Shown piece by piece: positions 27,142 to 36,755 of a stretch of DNA of 64,000 bases. Numbering within the stretch: the stretch's first letter is position 1; every line of letters starts with the position of its first letter. Under the pieces are notes generated by a model that was not told where the DNA came from, did no database searches, and saw only the letters and a program-made list of their open reading frames with translations. Source of the DNA: an uncultured Clostridia bacterium (lineage in GTDB: Bacteria; Bacillota; Clostridia; Lutisporales; Lutisporaceae). The position numbers and the translations under genes are program-made. The stretch is from positions 1 to 64,000 of the forward strand of contig CALGKJ010000016.1 of the NCBI GenBank assembly GCA_937930535.1. Reading direction: 5' to 3'.

Positions 27142-28245
27142 CTACCTAACAAGTGATAGTATCATTCCGCCTGCAATTATTGAGCCTATCTGACCGGCTA
27201 CATTGGCACTTACAGCGTGCATTAGTATAAAATTAGTAGGATCAGCCTTCTGAGCTTCTCTTTGCATAACCCTTGCGGACATAGGAAATGCAGATATACC
27301 TGCCGCTCCAACCATAGGATTTATCTTATTTTTTGAAAATCTATTAAGGAGCTTGGCAAATAATACTCCGCCTGCTGTATCAAATATAAATGCTACCAAT
27401 CCCATACCTATTATTAACAATGTATTGAAGTTTAAGAACTTTTCTGCGCTCATGGTGGAGCCTATTGTTATACCTAATAATATAGTTACAAGGTTAGCCA
27501 ATTCATTTTGAGCTGATTTTGAAAGTCTTTCTGTTACACCGCATTCTCTTATCAAGTTTCCAAACATCAAGAATCCTACCAGTGCTACACTGGCGGGAGC
27601 TATTATACCTGCAATCAGTGTAACAACTATTGGAAATATTATTTTTACTTTTTTGGACACAGAGTCTTCCCTATATTCCATTCTTATTTTTCTTTCTTCA
27701 AGAGTTGTAAGCGCCCTTATAACTGGGGGCTGGATTATGGGCACAAGGGACATGTATGAGTATGCTGCAACGGATATAGGTCCAATAAGATCCTTTGCAA
27801 ATTTCTTGGCAACATATATAGCTGTCGGTCCATCTGCTGCACCTATTATTCCTATGGCGGCTGATTCTCTTATATCAAATAAGCCTGTAAGTGCTGCTAC
27901 TGTCATTGTAAAGAATATACCAAATTGAGCTGCACCTCCGAACAGAAGCATCTTAGGGTTTTTCAAAAGCGGTCCAAAATCTATCATAGCTCCTACTGCT
28001 ACAAATATTAATAAAGGGAAAAGCTCGGTTTCGATTCCTGCCTTATATAGTATTTCCAATGCCACAAAACCTTCTGATTCTCTTACCAGCGGAATATTTG
28101 CCAGTATCGCACCAAAACCAATGGGCATTAAGAGCATTGGTTCATATTCCTTTACAACTGCTAGATATATAAGCACTCCTGCAATAATAAACATTACTAA
28201 ATGTCCTATTTCCAGCGAACTGATACCTTTTAGCAACTCTTGCAT
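27142..28245 (-). CDS. oadB: Sodium ion-translocating decarboxylase beta subunit
   Basis: This 367-residue membrane protein couples biotin-dependent decarboxylation to Na+ export. It has about nine to eleven helices. Family landmarks are LLMPIGFGAILANIPL near residue 40, SAAIGIIGAADGPTAIYVA (residues about 128-146), where the GAADGPT motif holds ion-coupling residues, and NPMVGAAGISAFPMSARVMQ near the end. The alpha (carboxyltransferase) and biotin carrier genes are not adjacent, so the complex must use subunits encoded elsewhere. It could serve oxaloacetate, methylmalonyl-CoA or glutaconyl-CoA decarboxylase. Confidence 0.93.
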   Translation of the reverse strand: MQELLKGISSLEIGHLVMFIIAGVLIYLAVVKEYEPMLLMPIGFGAILANIPLVRESEGFVALEILYKAGIETELFPLLIFVAVGAMIDFGPLLKNPKMLLFGGAAQFGIFFTMTVAALTGLFDIRESAAIGIIGAADGPTAIYVAKKFAKDLIGPISVAAYSYMSLVPIIQPPVIRALTTLEERKIRMEYREDSVSKKVKIIFPIVVTLIAGIIAPASVALVGFLMFGNLIRECGVTERLSKSAQNELANLVTILLGITIGSTMSAEKFLNFNTLLIIGMGLVAFIFDTAGGVLFAKLLNRFSKNKINPMVGAAGISAFPMSARVMQREAQKADPTNFILMHAVSANVAGQIGSIIAGGMILSLVR

Positions 28246-28322
28246 CTTTCACAACTCCTTATCCAATTTCATATAAAATCTTTTAGATATCCTTTGGGCA
28301 ATATTCAAAGTCATTAAGAAGA

Positions 28323-28350
28323 CGAAGCAAATTATTAATAATTAACTTCG
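28323..28350. promoter_or_regulatory. 28-bp near-perfect palindrome between rex and oadB
   Basis: CGAAG and AATTATT are each followed in mirror order by AATAATT and CTTCG, with one 2-bp mismatch. It sits in the 173-bp gap upstream of oadB and downstream of rex. It may be an operator for oadB or the rex terminator; a T tract is missing. Confidence 0.4.
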
Positions 28351-28418
28351 CCTGTAACTATTTTGTCTAAAGTCTCTACAATCAGTATTGTATTCCTTTT
28401 TATATCATATAACAAGCA

Positions 28419-29087
28419 TTATTTCTTTTTTTTAGTGGTTTCTTCTCTCTCTTTAAGCAAATAAGAAATCGTAAATAAGCTCTCGCTTAAATGTACATTT
28501 TCTACAATTACATTATCGGGAACTTTTAAATCTACAGGTGCAAAGTTCCACATACCTTTTATTCCTGCATCTACCATTAAATCCGCAATCTTTTGACTAT
28601 GGGCTTTGGGAGTGCAAATTATGCCTATTTCTATATCATTTTGCTTTATGAATTTTTCCAAATCATCTACATCCATTACTGTTACATCGTTAATGCTAAG
28701 TCCTATAACCTTTGGATTCACGTCAAATATTCCATGGAGCTTGAAGCCGCTTTTTTGGAAGGAGGTATAGTTTGCAATGGCTTGCCCTACATTACCTGCA
28801 CCAACTATTACTGTTTTGTAGGTTCTATCCAAGCCTAGTATTTTTCCTATTTCATTATAAAGCTCTTCTACGTTATACCCGTATCCCTGCTGCCCAAATC
28901 CCCCAAAGCAGTTTAAGTCCTGCCTGATTTGCGACGCAGTAAAACCGGTTATTTTGCTAAGCTCCTGTGAAGATACTCTTCTAATTTCATTGCTTAATAA
29001 GTCTCCCAAATATCTAAAATACTTAGGCAGTCTTCTTACTACCGCCATTGAAATATTACTGAACCGCTCCATTTTATCTCCCCTCAA
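28419..29087 (-). CDS. rex: Redox-sensing transcriptional repressor Rex
   Basis: Rex senses the NADH/NAD+ ratio and represses fermentation and respiration genes when NADH is low. The N-terminal winged helix (residues about 10-80, including RVSSQELSKITGFTASQIRQD) is followed by a Rossmann domain with VGAGNVGQAIANY near residue 97. The C-terminal swap helix ends in a lysine-rich tail. The ATG at 29085-29087 has a weak AGGGGAG; a second ATG (MERFS) a few codons later is the more likely start, giving 28419..29072. Confidence 0.93.
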   Translation of the reverse strand: MRGDKMERFSNISMAVVRRLPKYFRYLGDLLSNEIRRVSSQELSKITGFTASQIRQDLNCFGGFGQQGYGYNVEELYNEIGKILGLDRTYKTVIVGAGNVGQAIANYTSFQKSGFKLHGIFDVNPKVIGLSINDVTVMDVDDLEKFIKQNDIEIGIICTPKAHSQKIADLMVDAGIKGMWNFAPVDLKVPDNVIVENVHLSESLFTISYLLKEREETTKKKK

Positions 29088-29430
29088 TTACTCTATTATT
29101 TTATAGCCGATATAGGAAAACAACTGAAAATTAACTTTTGCTATTGATAATTTGTTTCCCTTAAAGGGTTTTATAGGGATGTGCATCCCCTCAGACTCTA
29201 TAGCTTAGTATTTACCATATCTGCATATAATTTTATAGTATAGTTAAATTATTGTCAAGCAATCCAAAGTCTTGTTTGCATAAATCAATAATATAATACT
29301 AGCATCTACTCCTGGAAGCCATAATATTATTATATAAATTTAATTGCTTTTTTGTTAAAATATAATATAGGCACTTAACAGATGTTCTAGGTTTTTAGCA
29401 AAAACCCTATCACTTAATTCGGAGGTTATT
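29088..29430. other. Divergent intergenic region, rex and ABC-F promoters
   Basis: It contains a degenerate family A repeat (29104-29165), a GC-rich hairpin GGGAT-GTGC-ATCCC (29176-29189), and near the ABC-F start a short hairpin GGTTTTTAGCAAAAACC. No clear ABC-F attenuator peptide was identified. A TATAAT-like box lies around 29360. Confidence 0.4.
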
Positions 29431-31344
29431 ATGATTGTATTATCTGCTAAAGATATCAAAAAAAGCTATGGTATTGATGTTATAATTGAAAACATTTCAT
29501 TTACGGTTCAGGATAATGACAAGATTGGCATAGTGGGCGTTAATGGAGCAGGAAAAACAACGCTTTTTAAAATACTGACTGGTCAACTGGATAGAGATGA
29601 AGGAGATATTTACATAGGAAAAAACATGCGTCTTGGATATATGTCACAGGATTTCAGCTTTGAATCTGACAATAGTATTTGGGAAGAAATGCTGACTGTT
29701 TTTGACAACGTTATTCAAATGGAAAATACGCTGCGTGATCTGGAGGTTAGGATCAGTAAGGTTAGTAAATCAAATGAGCCTAATGTACTTGAGGGGCTAT
29801 TAAAGAATTATTCCAGCTTGCAGGAGCAGTTTGCCAATGTTGACGGATTTTCATATCAAAGCCGCATAAGAGGGGTTTTAAAGGGCTTGGGTTTTACCCC
29901 AGAGGAGTATGAAAAGAAAATAAATACTCTCAGCGGAGGGCAGAAAACAAGAATCGCCCTTGGAAAGGTACTGCTTCAGGATTTTAATATTTTACTGCTT
30001 GATGAGCCTACCAACTATTTGGATATTGAATCTGTAGAATGGCTGGAGGAGTATTTAAAAAGCTGCAAGAGTACCTTGCTTATTATTTCTCATGATAGGT
30101 ATTTCCTTGATGAGGTTACAAATAAAACCTTTGAAATAGAAAATAGAACTCTCAGCGAATATAACGGCAACTATACAAAGTATGTTGAGCTTAAGCAGAT
30201 AAAGCTTGAACAGCAGCAGAAGGATTTTGATTTGCAGCAAAAGGAAATCGAGAGGCAGGAAGCAATTATTGCCAGATTTCGTCAGTATAATCGTGAAAAA
30301 AGCATTAGGCAGGCTGAAAGCAGGGAAAAGGCTTTAGAAAAAGTGGAGCGGCTGGATAAGCCTGTACCTTTGCCCAAAAGTGCTAAATTTCAGTTTGAGC
30401 CTCGCCTTAGAAGCGGACATGATGTAATGTTTATAGAGGATTTGTCAAAGTCCTATGACAGACAGCTTTTTCAAAATGTAAGCTTTGAAATAAAGCAGGG
30501 TGAGCGAGTTGCACTGCTTGGTCCTAATGGCATTGGTAAAACAACCATCCTAAAAATAATCCGCGGCATGGTTTTTCCCAACCATGGTTCAGTAAGGCTT
30601 GGAAAAAATGTTTTTGTAGGTTATTATGAGCAGGAGCAGGAAAGCCTTCATTCTGAAAAGCTGGTAATTGATGAGGTATGGGATGAATACCCGGAGCTTA
30701 ATCAAACTGATATACGTACCAGACTTGCTGCATTTTTGTTTCAGGGTGAGGATGTTTTTAAAGAGATTTATAAGCTGAGCGGCGGAGAGAAAAGCAGAGT
30801 TGCACTTTTGAAGCTTATGCTTTCAAAGTCTAATTTTCTGCTTTTGGATGAACCGACTAATCATCTTGATATAAACTCCAAGGAAGTACTTGAAAATGCA
30901 CTGACAAGCTACACTGGAACTGTACTATTTATATCTCACGATAGATATTTTATTAAAAAAGTGGCTACAAAGGTTATAGAGCTGCATGAGAATGGCTGCA
31001 CTGTATGTCAGGGAGGCTATTCCTATTATTTATATAAAAAGCAGCCGCTAAATATAAGTCAGCAGCAGGAAAAGCTGTCTAAGGAGCAGCAGTCTGAGCT
31101 TAAGAATGACTGGCTTAAGCAAAAGGAAGAAAAATCAAATATAAGAAAACAGCAGAAAAGATTAGAAACTGTTGAGCAGGAAATAGAATACTGCGAGACA
31201 CGCTTGGAGGAGGTCTACAGCTTATTGGAATCCCCTGAGGTATTTAGTGACCATGTAAAGTGTCAGGAGCTTAATGATGAGGCAGAAAGCCTTAAAAATA
31301 AGCTGGAGGATTTATATGCGGAGTGGGAAACTCTTACCGAGTAA
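29431..31344 (+). CDS. ABC-F family ATP-binding protein
   Basis: This 637-residue soluble protein has two ABC domains and no membrane helices. Walker A motifs are GVNGAGKTT (residue about 36) and GPNGIGKTT. Signatures are LSGGQKTRIALG and LSGGEKSRVALL. Walker B regions are LLLDEPTNYLD and LLLDEPTNHLD. A charged linker (residues about 240-310) separates the domains and a coiled coil forms the last 90 residues. ABC-F proteins act on the ribosome; the layout fits Uup/YdiF types as well as antibiotic-protection types. A good CGGAGG site precedes ATG. Confidence 0.92.
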   Translation: MIVLSAKDIKKSYGIDVIIENISFTVQDNDKIGIVGVNGAGKTTLFKILTGQLDRDEGDIYIGKNMRLGYMSQDFSFESDNSIWEEMLTVFDNVIQMENTLRDLEVRISKVSKSNEPNVLEGLLKNYSSLQEQFANVDGFSYQSRIRGVLKGLGFTPEEYEKKINTLSGGQKTRIALGKVLLQDFNILLLDEPTNYLDIESVEWLEEYLKSCKSTLLIISHDRYFLDEVTNKTFEIENRTLSEYNGNYTKYVELKQIKLEQQQKDFDLQQKEIERQEAIIARFRQYNREKSIRQAESREKALEKVERLDKPVPLPKSAKFQFEPRLRSGHDVMFIEDLSKSYDRQLFQNVSFEIKQGERVALLGPNGIGKTTILKIIRGMVFPNHGSVRLGKNVFVGYYEQEQESLHSEKLVIDEVWDEYPELNQTDIRTRLAAFLFQGEDVFKEIYKLSGGEKSRVALLKLMLSKSNFLLLDEPTNHLDINSKEVLENALTSYTGTVLFISHDRYFIKKVATKVIELHENGCTVCQGGYSYYLYKKQPLNISQQQEKLSKEQQSELKNDWLKQKEEKSNIRKQQKRLETVEQEIEYCETRLEEVYSLLESPEVFSDHVKCQELNDEAESLKNKLEDLYAEWETLTE

Positions 31345-31361
31345 TCATTTTAAACCGTTTA

Positions 31362-31408
31362 TAATATAAAATAAATGCCGGAGCTATGCTGGCATTTATT
31401 TTATATTA
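31362..31408. terminator. Bidirectional terminator with 18-bp perfect arms
   Basis: TAATATAAAATAAATGCC pairs exactly with its complement across an 11-base loop. It follows the ABC-F stop on plus, and the end of the 85-residue ORF on minus overlaps it. Confidence 0.85.
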
Positions 31409-31658
31409 CCTCTATTTCTATATCATATCTGTTTTTAAGCTCTGTATAGCTTGCACCTACAAGATCTCTGCCAAATTCGTCAAACATGACGGATGGCAGT
31501 ATCATCACTTGAAAGGCTTCCCGAAAGTCCCTGATATATTCTTCTATATCGTCTATAACCAGAAGTCCTGCACATTTTATGTTTCCACCGAAAAAGCTGT
31601 TTCTAATTTTTTGCAATGTGATAGTTGTCGCCTTCACATACTCTGGTTGCTGATTCAC
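31401..31658 (-). CDS. Hypothetical protein, 85 aa
   Basis: I do not recognise this protein. It would start with GTG at 31656-31658, just after the tsaD stop (TGAGGTG), which suggests translational coupling rather than an independent ribosome-binding site. It has no membrane segment or cysteine motif (one Cys near residue 29) and an acidic second half. Its stop lies in the terminator stem. Codon use looks like its neighbours. It could be a genuine small gene at the end of the tsaD operon. Confidence 0.55.
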   Translation of the reverse strand: MNQQPEYVKATTITLQKIRNSFFGGNIKCAGLLVIDDIEEYIRDFREAFQVMILPSVMFDEFGRDLVGASYTELKNRYDIEIEVI

Positions 31659-31659
31659 C

Positions 31660-32697
31660 TCATATTCTTACGTCTCCAATAGTAAGGTTGGGTATAGCAT
31701 TAAGCTTCAAATCCGAGGTGCGTCCGCTGATATACTTGTAGTAGGCTGCACAGCCTATCATAGCAGCATTGTCAGTACATAGTACGGGTGATGGATATAG
31801 TACCTCAATACCTGCGGCTTCACCCCTTTCCTTTAGTACCTGCCTTAGCCTTTTATTTGCTGCTACACCTCCTGCTAATGCTGCATATTTTGATTGTTTT
31901 GCCTGAGCAGCTTTTACAAGCTTGGCCGCAAGAACTTCAACTACAGACTCCTGAAAGCTTGCAGCAACATCTGCTACGATAATTTCTTCCTCTTTCATTT
32001 TTTTTGAATTCAGATAATTCAATACAGAGGATTTTATTCCGCTAAAGCTGAAATCATAGCTGCCTTCCTCAAGATAAGCTCTTGGAAAGTCTATGGCATC
32101 AGGATTGCCATCTGTTGCTATTTTATCTATTAAGGGTCCTCCAGGATATCCTAAGCCCATTGCTCTTGCTATCTTGTCAAAGGCTTCTCCTGCGGCATCA
32201 TCTCTTGTCTGTCCCATAATCTCATATTTTTCATAGCTTAATACATTGACTATATGACTATGTCCCCCTGATGCTACAAGACATACAAAGGGAGGCTCCA
32301 ACTGCTTATGTTCAATATAGTTGGCTGCTATATGCCCTTCTATATGATTAACGCCTATTAGGGGAATATTCTTGCTATAAGCTATTGCCTTTGCAGTTGA
32401 CAAGCCAATAAGCAGTGCACCTACAAGTCCTGGTCCGCAGGTTACAGCTATAGCATCCAAATCCTCAAAGGTAACCTTTGCTTCTTCCAATGCCGAATCC
32501 AGTACCTGATTTATACTTTCCAGATGTTTTCTTGAAGCTACTTCGGGAACAACTCCTCCGAACTTCTTATGAACATCTATCTGGCTGGAAATAATATTGG
32601 ATAGGATATTTCGTCCATTACTTACAACTGATACTGAGGTTTCATCACAGGAGGTTTCTATTGCCAGTATTGTAGTATTCTTACACAATGTGATCAC
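31660..32697 (-). CDS. tsaD: tRNA N6-adenosine threonylcarbamoyltransferase TsaD
   Basis: The catalytic subunit of the complex makes t6A37 on ANN-decoding tRNAs. [16 protein letters not shown] opens the ASKHA fold. The metal-binding histidines lie in [12 protein letters not shown] (residues about 111-122). [11 protein letters not shown] and [12 protein letters not shown] are further family motifs. The length of 345 residues is usual. The partners tsaE and tsaB are at 35.6-37.2 kb, not adjacent. The first in-frame codons (MITLCKNTT) may be slightly too long. Confidence 0.96.
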   Translation of the reverse strand: MITLCKNTTILAIETSCDETSVSVVSNGRNILSNIISSQIDVHKKFGGVVPEVASRKHLESINQVLDSALEEAKVTFEDLDAIAVTCGPGLVGALLIGLSTAKAIAYSKNIPLIGVNHIEGHIAANYIEHKQLEPPFVCLVASGGHSHIVNVLSYEKYEIMGQTRDDAAGEAFDKIARAMGLGYPGGPLIDKIATDGNPDAIDFPRAYLEEGSYDFSFSGIKSSVLNYLNSKKMKEEEIIVADVAASFQESVVEVLAAKLVKAAQAKQSKYAALAGGVAANKRLRQVLKERGEAAGIEVLYPSPVLCTDNAAMIGCAAYYKYISGRTSDLKLNAIPNLTIGDVRI

Positions 32698-32739
32698 CTT
32701 CTTTTTTAAAAATACTTAAGGCAGGATTATTATCCTGCC

Positions 32740-32967
32740 CTACATGGTACTACGTTCTAATACTTCAAGTACGTATTGTATATCTGCTTCGCCTACCTCA
32801 ATCTTCTGGATTATTTCTGAAAGACAAAGCTTAATCTTCTCGTAGTTATTGTATTCATGGTAAAATACTTTTTCACCGCCGTTATTCATTACAGTAGCTA
32901 TGTAAATAGTACCATCCTGAGTAAGATTTATAGTATGTCCGTCAACTGTAAATTCTCTAAGTAGCAT
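32740..32967 (-). CDS. Hypothetical protein, 75 aa
   Basis: I do not recognise a family. The 75-residue protein appears soluble: a short beta-rich half (REFTVDGHTINLTQDGTIYI) is followed by a helical acidic half (KIKLCLSEIIQKIEVGEADI). GGAGGAG lies just before the ATG, so it is very likely translated. It sits between tsaD (43 bp downstream) and a 400-bp gene-free region. Confidence 0.65.
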   Translation of the reverse strand: MLLREFTVDGHTINLTQDGTIYIATVMNNGGEKVFYHEYNNYEKIKLCLSEIIQKIEVGEADIQYVLEVLERSTM

Positions 32968-33383
32968 TATACTCCTCCTATAAATGGTAACCTATATAAA
33001 TGGCGATAAAACATTGCTGCTTGTATAATTTGTAACGCCATATACCGTAGTTCTAAGCACATATAAGTAAGTTATAATACAAAGCTATTGTTTTGTGCTT
33101 TTTATTCTATAAACGGCATATACAAAACTATCTATATATAGTTTCTGATGCCATTTATATAGAATATAGCCATTATACCATATACTAATCCAGATTAAAA
33201 GTGAAATAGATTAATATTTTGTTACAACATTTGTATTATATCCTCTCTTATTTAAATATATCCATATACTACCCATGTTCAGAATGGCATATACTGTTAT
33301 TTAGAACATTTTTCTGAGTTTTAACCTAAAAACCCTATGCTTTTCGATTAATGACTATTTGCGTTTATGCAGCTATACTTCAT
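32968..33383. other. Gene-free region with long-range inverted repeat
   Basis: CTATATAAATGGC (32992-33004) and its exact complement GCCATTTATATAG (33150-33162) bracket about 145 bp of AT-rich sequence with smaller hairpins. The outer flanks also pair partly (TGGTAA / TTATACCA). It may be a small non-autonomous element or a structured leader of the 75-residue gene. The rest holds no gene I can support. Confidence 0.5.
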
Positions 33384-34283
33384 TTATATGTTGTTCTTTA
33401 AAGAACCGCCTAATCTGGTGTCTACAGCCATTCCTAAAGCAACTATACTTAAGAATGCATATACCAGCCAGCCTATTACAGGTATAAGCTTCAACAGATA
33501 TACTATTACTACCCCGATAAGCAGATGTATGTAGATAGAATTCCTGTTTTGAATACCTGATGCAATCCTTCTGCCTATTGCAATTTTCATTGGTATCATA
33601 CTTATAAATGCTACTATTGAAAATACTATTACAAAGAATGGTATAACCAGTATACCTACTATTGTTATTGCCAGTGCAACTACTATTATGGGGCATAATA
33701 TATAGGATAATGTTCCTATTCCAAATCTTCTTCCCAAATTTTCAAAGCTTTGAGAAACCATATTATTAATTCTCTCAGGTATAATTAACAATACTAACCA
33801 TGATAGTCCATAGGTCATAATAACCCAGAAAATAGATGCTAAGGTTACAAGAGGTAGTAAACTTTGTCTGTTAAAGCCTAAAGATATGTTTGCATCGGCA
33901 ACCTCACCTCTTACTACTGTTCCTTTTTCCTGAAACACGCCTCCGCCTACGCCTACTGCATCACCATTTATAATAGCGTTTCCCTTTGCTCTTACTGTGC
34001 CTAAAACTGCTACTGCGCTTCCGTTAACAGCACCCTTGATATTGACATCTCCAAATATTGCAACTGCATCTCCTGCTACACCGCCATCCACTGTAACACT
34101 GCCAAATATTGCAACTGCCGAACCGTTAATATTTTCACCCTGGCGTATATGCACATTACCGAAAAAAGTTATCTTATCTCCGTTACCGCCCCCAAGTGCA
34201 AATCCAGTTACTATTAGTGAAGCTGCTGTTAGTAACACTATCAACATTACTGCTACCACTGATTTATTTTTATAAAGTATCAT
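33384..34283 (-). CDS. Membrane protein with bactofilin-like beta-repeat region
   Basis: Residues about 10-30 form a signal or membrane anchor. Residues about 40-130 contain short repeats (GSAVAIFGSVTVDGG, GDAVAIFGDVNIKGA, GSAVAVLGTVRAKGN) like the right-handed beta-helix of polymer-forming bactofilin-type proteins. The C-terminal half has four to five membrane helices. It is the third gene behind an ECF sigma factor and its anti-sigma, so it is probably a regulated output of that system, perhaps in envelope maintenance. Confidence 0.7.
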   Translation of the reverse strand: MILYKNKSVVAVMLIVLLTAASLIVTGFALGGGNGDKITFFGNVHIRQGENINGSAVAIFGSVTVDGGVAGDAVAIFGDVNIKGAVNGSAVAVLGTVRAKGNAIINGDAVGVGGGVFQEKGTVVRGEVADANISLGFNRQSLLPLVTLASIFWVIMTYGLSWLVLLIIPERINNMVSQSFENLGRRFGIGTLSYILCPIIVVALAITIVGILVIPFFVIVFSIVAFISMIPMKIAIGRRIASGIQNRNSIYIHLLIGVVIVYLLKLIPVIGWLVYAFLSIVALGMAVDTRLGGSLKNNI

Positions 34284-34342
34284 ACCATGGTCCTCCTTAA
34301 TATATTAAATCTTTAATAAAAAACTAACCTTATGCAATGGTT

Positions 34343-34903
34343 TTATGGTTTCTGCTGAACCTTCAATGTCTTTACAAGAAGTATGTTGACCATAATGAAT
34401 ATTATGCCGCCCGCTATTAAAAGGGTCAAATAATCCCTGAGTAATATATTTCTAAATACTACCAGTTTGCTTATAACAACGGTACAGGTTAGGAATATAT
34501 CTTTTATGCCGCTCATAGTCCAGTTTGCTATAAGAGCAAGCTTATCAACCAGGCTTGCAAATATTGCCGAGCTCTTAATCGTAGGTAAAACTACGTGATA
34601 AAAAACATTTAGCATAAATACTGCCAAGCCTGCCATTCCAATAAGCCATAAAAGCATAGTCTGGTTATTAAGCTCATAGTGCTTTTGATTTCTTATGTTA
34701 TTCATTACCTTTGAGGTAAAGTCTTCTGGAACCTCTAAATCTGGAAATTCCTCTATGGTGTATATGGCATCGCTTAGTACTTCGAATTCAAGGGCACATT
34801 TTGGGCAGACTTCATTATGCCTTGTGATTTTTTCCATTTCTAATTCGCTTATATTGCCATCCAAGTACTTCATTACTAGGTTTTCTATTTCCCGGCATTG
34901 CAT
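34343..34903 (-). CDS. Zinc-finger anti-sigma factor
   Basis: The cytoplasmic N-terminal domain carries the ZAS/zf-HC2 signature H-x3-C-x2-C (HNEVCPKC, residues about 29-36), preceded by MKYLDGNISELEMEKI. Two to three membrane helices follow (near residues 85-110 and 150-180). Such proteins hold their ECF sigma factor until an envelope signal arrives. Its start overlaps the sigma gene by 19 bp, as expected for a matched pair. Confidence 0.88.
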   Translation of the reverse strand: MQCREIENLVMKYLDGNISELEMEKITRHNEVCPKCALEFEVLSDAIYTIEEFPDLEVPEDFTSKVMNNIRNQKHYELNNQTMLLWLIGMAGLAVFMLNVFYHVVLPTIKSSAIFASLVDKLALIANWTMSGIKDIFLTCTVVISKLVVFRNILLRDYLTLLIAGGIIFIMVNILLVKTLKVQQKP

Positions 34904-35481
34904 ACTTTTTCACTCTCCTTTTCTGCTTTCATAAGTGACTCCTTCAGCATTTGCCGTGCTCTGTAAAGCCTATTTTTAACTATCGTAATGGATTCACCTG
35001 TTATATTCATAATTTCTTGATAAGATAAGTTTCTATGATGAAACATTATCAAAAATTCCTTATATTTATCAGGAAGCTTATTGATCGCATTTTGTACCTG
35101 TATCTGTTTCTCCCTTTTTATGTATTCCTCCTCTGGCGTAGGACCCTCATCCCCAAGGTTGTACTGTTCCTCTATGGGAACTGTTTCGCCCTTACGTTTT
35201 CGCAGATTATCCAAGCATAGATTTGTAGTTATTCTCAATACCCAGGTAGCAAACTTGTACTCTGGATTATATCTTGAGAGAGAATTATAGACTCTAATAA
35301 ATGCCTCTTGAGATATATCTTCTGCTTCCTCCCTGCTTCCCATCATACGGTAGGCTGTATTATATACCAGCTTTTTGTATCTTTCTATCAGGACTTCAAA
35401 CAAGTTTCCATTGCCCTTGAGACACTGGCTTATTATTTCTATGTCACTGGCATTCAAATTTATCGCCACCTTCTTTTCCAT
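34885..35481 (-). CDS. ECF-family RNA polymerase sigma factor
   Basis: This 198-residue sigma factor has region 2 (FEVLIERYKKLVYNTAYRMMGSREEAEDISQEAFIRVYNSL, split as family blocks) and region 4 (LPDKYKEFLIMFHHRNLSYQEIMNI, then ESITIVKNRLYRARQML). It resembles SigW/RpoE-like ECF groups that pair with zinc anti-sigma factors. It heads a three-gene operon with the anti-sigma factor and the bactofilin-like membrane protein. I did not find a confident ECF-type autoregulatory promoter upstream. Confidence 0.92.
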   Translation of the reverse strand: MEKKVAINLNASDIEIISQCLKGNGNLFEVLIERYKKLVYNTAYRMMGSREEAEDISQEAFIRVYNSLSRYNPEYKFATWVLRITTNLCLDNLRKRKGETVPIEEQYNLGDEGPTPEEEYIKREKQIQVQNAINKLPDKYKEFLIMFHHRNLSYQEIMNITGESITIVKNRLYRARQMLKESLMKAEKESEKVCNAGK

Positions 35482-35584
35482 AGACCATGCTTCGTATAGT
35501 ATAAAGCTGTTTGCTGTATGTTTTCACTATATATACGGATTGCATACTCATATGTCTGAGCTTTTTTCAAATAAGTGTATAAAT

Positions 35585-35623
35585 AAAAATGCGACCTTGA
35601 TATGTACAGGGCCGCATTTTTTT
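35585..35623 (-). terminator. Terminator after tsaB-rimI
   Basis: AAATGCG pairs with CGCATTT around a G-C containing inner stem (CCTTG...CAGGG), with T-rich flanks on both strands. It overlaps the end of the tsaB-rimI gene. Confidence 0.7.
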
Positions 35624-36755
35624 AGTTAATATCCTTCCACATAATCACTGCATCTTCGCCGGTATCCGAGTAGTATCCCTTTCTTACTCCGAAATCTATA
35701 AAGCCTAGCTTTTTGTATAAATTTCTGGCAGGTACATTGGATGTCCTTACTTCCAGTGTCATTTTGTTTACATTACTTTCTCTCGCAGCTTCAATAAGTG
35801 ATAATACGATTTTCTCACCAATTTTCTGTCCTCTGTATTCAGGGTGAACTGCTATATTTGTAATATGTCCCTCATCCAATACCATCCACATTCCACCATA
35901 TGCTGCTACTTTGCCGTCTATTCTTGCAACCACATATCTTGCCAGCTTGTTTTTTTCTAGTTCCTCTGTAAAGGCTTCCTTAGACCAAGGTGTCTTAAAG
36001 CTTAATTCTTCTATTTCAAATACCTGCTCCACATCCTTATGCTCCATATTGCAAATATCTATTTTTTGTTTTTTTTCATATTCAACTTCTGCTTGGGATT
36101 TTCTTATATATTGCGGTACAAAGCTATCATATGTACTATATTGTCCTATATTATACATTTCCTCTGCCAGTGCAGCACAGGAGGATGCTCTGGGAAGCTG
36201 ATAAGCTGGAGGAGCTATTGATATATTTTCGCTATCGCCTATTATATCTCTAAATAGATATACTCCGTCTCCCAAAAGCGCTACCTTTTGATTCAACGTT
36301 TTTAGATATTCTATAAGCTTCTTTGCACTAATGACTCTTAAGTCCTCAAGCTTCGTTAATCGTCCGCTTTCCCAGGTGTAGAGTGAGCTGTAAACTGTCT
36401 CTCTCTGGGCGTCTAGTACGGGACATATTATTGCTGAACAATTATACAAGCTATAAGCCAATATATCTAAAGTCGGTACGCCAATAACCGGCTTTTTCAG
36501 TACATGTGCCATACCCTTTATGGTTGCAGCCCCTATTCTTAGCCCTGTAAAAGATCCTGGACCTGATGAGCAAGCAAAAATGTCAAGGTCTGAGGGTTTA
36601 AGTCCGCAATCCTTCAATAGTTCTTCAATCATTACAAGCAGCTTCTGTGAATGAGTCTTACCATTATTTAATATATATTCGCCAATAAGCATACCGTCTC
36701 TCATTACTGCTGCTGTTGCGGTAGCGCTAGAAGTATCAATCGCTAATATATTCAC
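35622..36755 (-). CDS. TsaB-RimI fusion protein
   Basis: Residues 1 to about 225 are TsaB, the partner that activates TsaD for t6A synthesis. Signs are NILAIDTSSATATAAV and the conserved SGPGSFTGLRIGAATIKG (residues about 65-82). Residues about 232-377 are a GNAT acetyltransferase of the RimI type, with the acetyl-CoA loop PEYRGQKIGEKIV and the family ending in NLYKKLGFIDFG. RimI acetylates the N-terminal alanine of ribosomal protein S18. This fusion is known in many Firmicutes. It overlaps tsaE by 20 bp. Confidence 0.93.
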   Translation of the reverse strand: MNILAIDTSSATATAAVMRDGMLIGEYILNNGKTHSQKLLVMIEELLKDCGLKPSDLDIFACSSGPGSFTGLRIGAATIKGMAHVLKKPVIGVPTLDILAYSLYNCSAIICPVLDAQRETVYSSLYTWESGRLTKLEDLRVISAKKLIEYLKTLNQKVALLGDGVYLFRDIIGDSENISIAPPAYQLPRASSCAALAEEMYNIGQYSTYDSFVPQYIRKSQAEVEYEKKQKIDICNMEHKDVEQVFEIEELSFKTPWSKEAFTEELEKNKLARYVVARIDGKVAAYGGMWMVLDEGHITNIAVHPEYRGQKIGEKIVLSLIEAARESNVNKMTLEVRTSNVPARNLYKKLGFIDFGVRKGYYSDTGEDAVIMWKDIN

